This document shows positions 59,312-64,000 of a stretch of 64,000 bases of DNA, piece by piece. The notes below the pieces were generated by a model. That model was not told where the DNA came from. It did not search any database and was given only the letters and a program-made list of their open reading frames with translations. The translations under genes and the position numbers were made by a program. Position 1 is the first letter of the stretch. Every line of letters begins with the position of its first letter. Source of the stretch: Antilocapra americana (taxonomy: Eukaryota > Chordata > Mammalia > Artiodactyla > Antilocapridae); the NCBI GenBank assembly GCA_007570785.1, contig ML664199.1, positions 18,876,970 through 18,940,969 on the forward strand. Direction: 5' to 3'.

Positions 59312-60600
59312 TAGGACTCAAATAATATGTTGAATAGAAGTGATGAGAGAGTCCTTTTTGAGCTTAGAAAGGGAAAGCATTTGATGTTTCATAATGGTAT
59401 CTGTCACCTTTTTTTTTCTTTTTAACATGATTTGAGTTTTTCTTCCAGGTGAACCATTTTGAGTTAATTTTTGTGAAGAGTCTAAGATCTAGATTCATTT
59501 TTGAATTTGAATGTCCAGTTATTCCTGTCACTTTTTTGTAGATGTCCTTTGTAGTGTTGTGCCCTTCTGTTACTGTTTCCCGAGTTTTCATCATGTATGG
59601 GTATTCTGTCAAGTATGTTTTCTATGTCTCTTGTTACAATATGGGGTTTTTCTTTTATTCTTTTAGAGTTAATTACATGGATTTTTTGACTGTTAAATCA
59701 AATTAGTGTATGGAGCAAACCCTGCATAATCATGACATTTTTTATCTTACTGGATATTTTTACAATTATTTTTTCAGTCTATGAAGAATTTTGATTTATA
59801 GTTAAAAGCATTTTTGATTGGTTTTGGTATCATAGTTATGCTGGTTTTATTGAATAAATATTGATAATTTGTATTTTTCAAGGAATGTATCTATTTCATC
59901 TAAGTTTTTAAAGTTTCTATTACATGGTTGCTCTATGTGTAGGATCTACAGTAATATATCATCTTTCCTTTATGATATTTGCAGTTTGTGCTTTTCTTTT
60001 TTTAAATCAGCATTGTTAGGGGTTTATTAGTTGTCCTAATTTTTAAATTAATTACCTTTAGCTTTGGTAAATTTTTACTGGTGTTTATGTTGTCTACTCT
60101 ATTAAGTTTTATCTTTATCATTTATTCTTTCTAATTGTTTTAGATCTAACATTTCTTTCATTTTTGTCTAGCTCCTTAAAAAAGAAACTTAGATAACTGG
60201 TCTTAAGCCTTTTTATCTTTTTAAGTATTTAAAATTCTGCATTTTCCTCTAAGCACTTTTTTATCTGCATCCCATATATTTTGATATATTGTGTTTTTGT
60301 TACTCATTAATTTCAAACTCCCTTCTGGTTTGTTCTTAAATAAAAAAGTTACTAATAAGTGAATACCTTTTAAGTACTTAGGTATTTATATATAGTATTC
60401 TTGATTTCTAATATAATTCTATTGTTTTTGTATATCATATTCTATAATATGATTTTTATTGCTCTTTCTTGAGTAACCCATTTGTAATTGAGAAGAATGT
60501 GAATTCTGGCATTCCTGGATGTAGCCATTTCTAAATGTTCATTAGTTGATAGTGTTGAGCAGATCTCCTAAGTCCTTACTAATTTTTTAGTGTTATGGGA

Positions 60601-62699
60601 TGATCTTTCCTTAGGCTGTGGTGCTTTTCCAAAGTGTAGCCATTCTGTGGTCTTCACTGAAGGCTAAGGTGTGTGATGAGGTCTTTCCACTCTGGCTACA
60701 GCTGAGCTCCAGTGTTTCTTTGCGTTAGTGTAACACCTGGAATATTTATTTATTTTGGCCTTCCAGGGTCTCCCTCTTCACTTGTACAACCCAGCCCTTG
60801 ATCAGGTACCTGTGGGAGATCTACAGACTTTGTTAGGTTTCCCTTCTCTCAAAGATTTTCCACTGCCTGTTGTCTAGTGTCTGAAAACGGTTGTTAATAT
60901 TCCATCCAACTTTTTAGTTGTTTATGCCAGGAAGGCAAGGCCAGTTCCAATTACTGTGTCAGGGCTAAAAGTAGAAGTAACATTCTCTGTCGGATGCATA
61001 TTAAAGTTAAATGACTGATTCTCTGTCTTCTTGCATTGTCTACCAGATACATTAATACATCAGGCTCAGCCTTTCAGACCCAGTATTTATGTGGATCTTC
61101 ATTCTTGGCTCCAAGTCTGCTGCTTCTTTTTTATTTTCTCACCTTCACCCTTTTTGAATTTTTTCCCTTTTCACTGTTTGCCTGATTTTAAGAAATAGGA
61201 CCTGGTAGCCCCAGCGCACAACATTCTGTGCATATAAACATGAACTACTTTGGGGAGTGTGACATTTTCCTCCCAATTTGGAGCAGGGCTTTAGGCCTCT
61301 AAGTTCCTTCTCTGTCATCTTCAGGTTTTTCCTCTTCCCCAAAGAACTGCCATGAATCATGGAAAAGACTCTCTGGGGAAGCCTTAGGACCTGTCTCCTT
61401 GCTTTCAGAGTTGGTGACAGCCTCACCTCTGAATACAATGCTTAGGAGCTGATTGACAATTCCCTCCCCACCACTGAAAGGGATCACTGATGCTATAGTC
61501 ATTATTTGTCACCGAGGGGTGGGTGGACTGGGGAGGACAGAAGCCTTTATATTAGTGTGATGAATGGTTTTATATCTGGTTAAAATTCTAGCATTTTTAT
61601 TTGAAGCAAACTCGATGTGACTCACCAGGGTTTATCTTCACTAACCGCCTCTCCATACCTAAATTTCCTTTTGTTGTTTTCTTCCCCTTTTAAAATCAAA
61701 ATAATCAGATGCTTATAGATTTCACAAAGCGAGAAACCAGGAATGAATTATGATGAAAATCGCTGCCAATTTTTAAGCTCTTCTAATAAACACAAACCAG
61801 TTTAATGTTTTTGATGGATACTTTTGAATAAAATAATGAAATTATTAGGAAATAAGTTAGAATTGGTTATGTCAGTATGCATATTTTAGCCTCAAAGAAT
61901 GTTTTAATTAGGCACTTTTGATGTATTACACATAATTATGTTTACCTTTAATTTGGCATGAAAATGACATTTTGAGAACTAAGTTCAATGGTGTATTTTA
62001 GAGCACACCACTAGAGACATATGTTTCATCTCCTGGGGCCCTGTTTCTGCTTCTCCCTATCATTGCTGAATTCAAATCAATATTTAAAAAAAAAAAAGGA
62101 TGGTGATGAAATTGTAGATCCTGAAACCAGAGCACCACAATTAACACCATTTTCCTAATCAGTGAACCTTGCAAATTTGTAGTTCGGTGTCTGTATTCAT
62201 AGTTGAAACGACTTGAGGTGGGGGAGGGCATGACATTTGCTCTCTAGTGAAACAGTGATGATTGTTTCTAAAGGTCAGTGTGCAGAGAAACTTGTGCCAC
62301 ATATATGGTGACCCTTTAGTTTCTGAGGGATTCACTGACATGACAGTGAGTGACTCCACAGTGTTAGCAGAAATGGGAGGGGACTGGGGAGTCTGGGAGG
62401 CAGACCAGGGTTCCTGGTTACAGTACAGGCAGAGCTGCTTAAGCTTCCATCTGGATGTCCAATGAAAGTGTATAGATTCATAACTCAGTAGGCACCAGGA
62501 TTCATGATTTCTGATTATTGACTGAATTCAGTTTCACATTATCATTCCTTGTCTCTCTTTTGGCATAGATTTTTTTCCCCTGTATTTATTCTTTCTACCT
62601 GTACTTATTACTGTTTACTGTTCCTTGTGACAAACACTGAGGATAAGCATGACAATAAATTGTCAAGTAAATAGACTAGGCAGCATGTGTTCATGTATA
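60601..62699. other. Mostly unassigned DNA
   Basis: The first 400 bases may be further L1 or another old element (gtttatgccaggaaggcaag near 60923). The rest shows no recognised repeat. Minus-strand open frames at 61145-61502 overlap each other and match nothing I know. Confidence 0.4.
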
Positions 62700-62792
62700 A
62701 TAAGTTGCTTCAGCTGTGTCTGACTCTGTGTGACCCCCATGGACTGTAGCCCACCAGGCTCCTCTGTCCATGGGATTCTCCCAGCAACAGCA
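62700..62792 (-). mobile_element. Bov-A monomer fragment, antisense
   Basis: taagttgcttcagctgtgtc to tccatgggattctccc. Both the tail and the inner part are truncated. Confidence 0.88.
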
Positions 62793-63742
62793 TAGTATAG
62801 CTATTCTGATATAATTGTGTAAGCCCTGGGAGATGCAGTTAACTCAGACTTTTTAAGGTGTTTTAAGCAGAGGGAGCAGCCTGAGAGACAATGGCATGCT
62901 TGGGAAGCTCCTTCATTTGCTTAGAATATAGAGTCCAGACAGTTAAGGCAGAAGTGACGGTAGGGGACAGTGAGAGATGGAGCTGGAGAGATAGACACAC
63001 ACCCGCTCTTAAAGGGCCCTCTCAGTTGTCCCTCCACCATCTTCTTCGTACAGATCAAGTTGAAGAGCTTATTGTGGCCCTTAGGGTCTCAGTCAGACCC
63101 GGTCCCAGCGGAGCTGGGGTAGTGATGGTCCTGGTTCTGACTCAAGCCATGTTTTCCTGCTGTGATCTGGTTCTCCGCACTGCACTACTGTGGGTCTCAT
63201 GCTTCTCCAGTTCCCTCCTCTTTTCTTACATCAGTGCTGACATTTCAGTTGTAGTGAGTTCTCAGTCTCTCTGTCTATAGTCACTCAGAGAGATCAGTCT
63301 TAAATTTAATCCATTATCTGTCATTCTATCTGTTTTGGTTCTGAATTATTAGCTACTTCATTTATGTAAATGCTGCAGGTGTAACGTTTTGCCAATACTA
63401 ACATGCCATCTCTATTTTTTTCAATGTGCTTTTTTCCTGGTTTTGCTAGAAGGTGGCCTTTGGAAGGCCTCTTGCATAGGGCAAGAGAATAGTTTTTTGC
63501 CATTTCCCGTGTTTATGATTCGACATGCCTGACTCTGTCTCAGCAATGGTGAATGAGAGCAATGAATTCTCTTTGTGTTTATGGTGAAATTTTGCTCTTT
63601 AACTCTTCCAGGCTTACTCAGCTTTAGTTTGAACTTGATAGTTAACATCACTAATGGTGATTGTTTAACTATCCAGAAGACAAACAGGAAAAGGAAATAG
63701 TGTACATAATTCTGAAATCATATAATTAACCTCTGGTCTATA
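62793..63742. other. Unassigned DNA
   Basis: No repeat recognised. The open frame at 62891-63280 (129 codons, plus) has no recognisable domain and no visible splice or promoter context. Confidence 0.4.
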
Positions 63743-63756
63743 GATCACTGACTTTT

Positions 63757-63940
63757 TAAAAATTTATTTTTGATTGAAGGATAACTGCTTTATAATGTTA
63801 TGTTGGTTTCTGCCATACATCAACATGACTCAGCCATAGGTATTCATATGTTGCATCCCTCTTGAAGCTCCCTCCCACCTCCTCTCCATCCCACACCTCT
63901 AGGTTGTCACAGCCTAGAGTACCAGGTTGAGCTTCCTGTG
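63757..63940 (-). mobile_element. Very short L1 3' end, antisense, with target-site duplication
   Basis: 184-bp ruminant L1 3' terminus in reverse: ttgattgaaggataactgct, tttctgccatacatcaacat, aggttgtcacagcctagag. Flanked by a 14-bp repeat with one mismatch: gatcactgactttt at 63743-63756 and gatcattgactttt at 63941-63954. Confidence 0.9.
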
Positions 63941-64000
63941 GATCATTGACTTTTAAGTATCTTTTTCAGTGTTTCAAGTTTATAACACCAATACATATTT

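Larger units (their letters stand above)
56485..60600 (-). mobile_element. Old L1 LINE, antisense, split by BovB
   Basis: L1 ORF2 read backwards at about 56485-56878 and 58125-60600. Markers include gatggacatttaggttgctt at 56571, ccagtttgttgaaaaagag at 58614 and gcatcccatatattttgata at 60267. Many stops. A segment at about 59405-59545 (gaaccattttgagttaattt) is out of L1 order. A short Bov fragment is inserted near 59290. Confidence 0.82.

Noticed and set aside
62891..63280. 129-codon open frame, plus strand
   Set aside because: No recognisable protein and no supporting sites.
1..64000. CRISPR arrays, bacterial-type operons, phage or plasmid genes
   Set aside because: No regularly spaced short repeats and no compact gene arrays; the repeat content is entirely ruminant.
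1..64000. Endogenous retrovirus or LTR element
   Set aside because: I found no LTR pair, primer-binding site or gag/pol/env remnant that I could support. The reverse transcriptase traces belong to BovB, L1 and L2.

Overview
This 64 kb window is ordinary-looking nuclear DNA from a pecoran ruminant, most likely a bovid. The evidence is the repeat content, read directly from both strands. It contains the RTE-type LINE BovB, its Bov-A/Bov-A2 derivatives, the tRNA-headed Bov-tA SINEs and two CHR-like cetartiodactyl tRNA SINEs, all on a background of old mammalian L1, L2, HAL1 and MIR copies. I cannot separate cattle, buffalo, sheep and goat by eye. I found no complete protein-coding gene, functional tRNA or rRNA, CRISPR array, bacterial-type operon or endogenous retrovirus. 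Most longer open frames fall inside retrotransposons; the rest have no feature that distinguishes them from chance. The window is best described as intergenic or deep intronic.

Layout. 1-1041: 3' part of a sense BovB. 1350-3895: antisense L1 broken by four SINEs. 5160-6309: CHR-type SINE split by a young L1 that carries a 5' inversion, a 16-bp target-site duplication and a 400-N assembly gap. 6.3-18.6 kb: mostly non-repetitive DNA with MIR, L2 and Bov-tA copies and one hAT-like fossil. 18.7-21.1 kb: a long antisense L1 holding a tiny mariner-like element and a Bov-A. 21.1-27.1 kb: repeat-poor. 27.1-34.8 kb: three successive antisense L2 copies interrupted by a BovB and by L1s. 35-42.8 kb: L1, Bov-tA and a sense L2 split by a BovB. 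42.8-46.5 kb: the longest repeat-free stretch. 46.5-56.5 kb: BovB, MIR, Bov-tA, HAL1/L1 and Bov-A2 copies. 56.5-60.6 kb: an antisense L1 split by a 1.25-kb sense BovB that keeps recognisable reverse transcriptase motifs. 60.6-64 kb: mostly unassigned DNA and a very short 3' L1 end.

The useful biology is insertion chronology and mechanism: nested insertions with readable target-site duplications, two twin-priming L1 inversions, several 40-65 bp BovB/Bov-A end fragments, a 48-bp tandem duplication and a diverged 60-bp direct repeat. Two short stretches look like possible exons by splice-site pattern only, at low confidence. I saw no sign of a previously undescribed functional system. Family names are recognised by pattern and were not confirmed by a database search; boundaries are approximate unless a target-site duplication fixes them.
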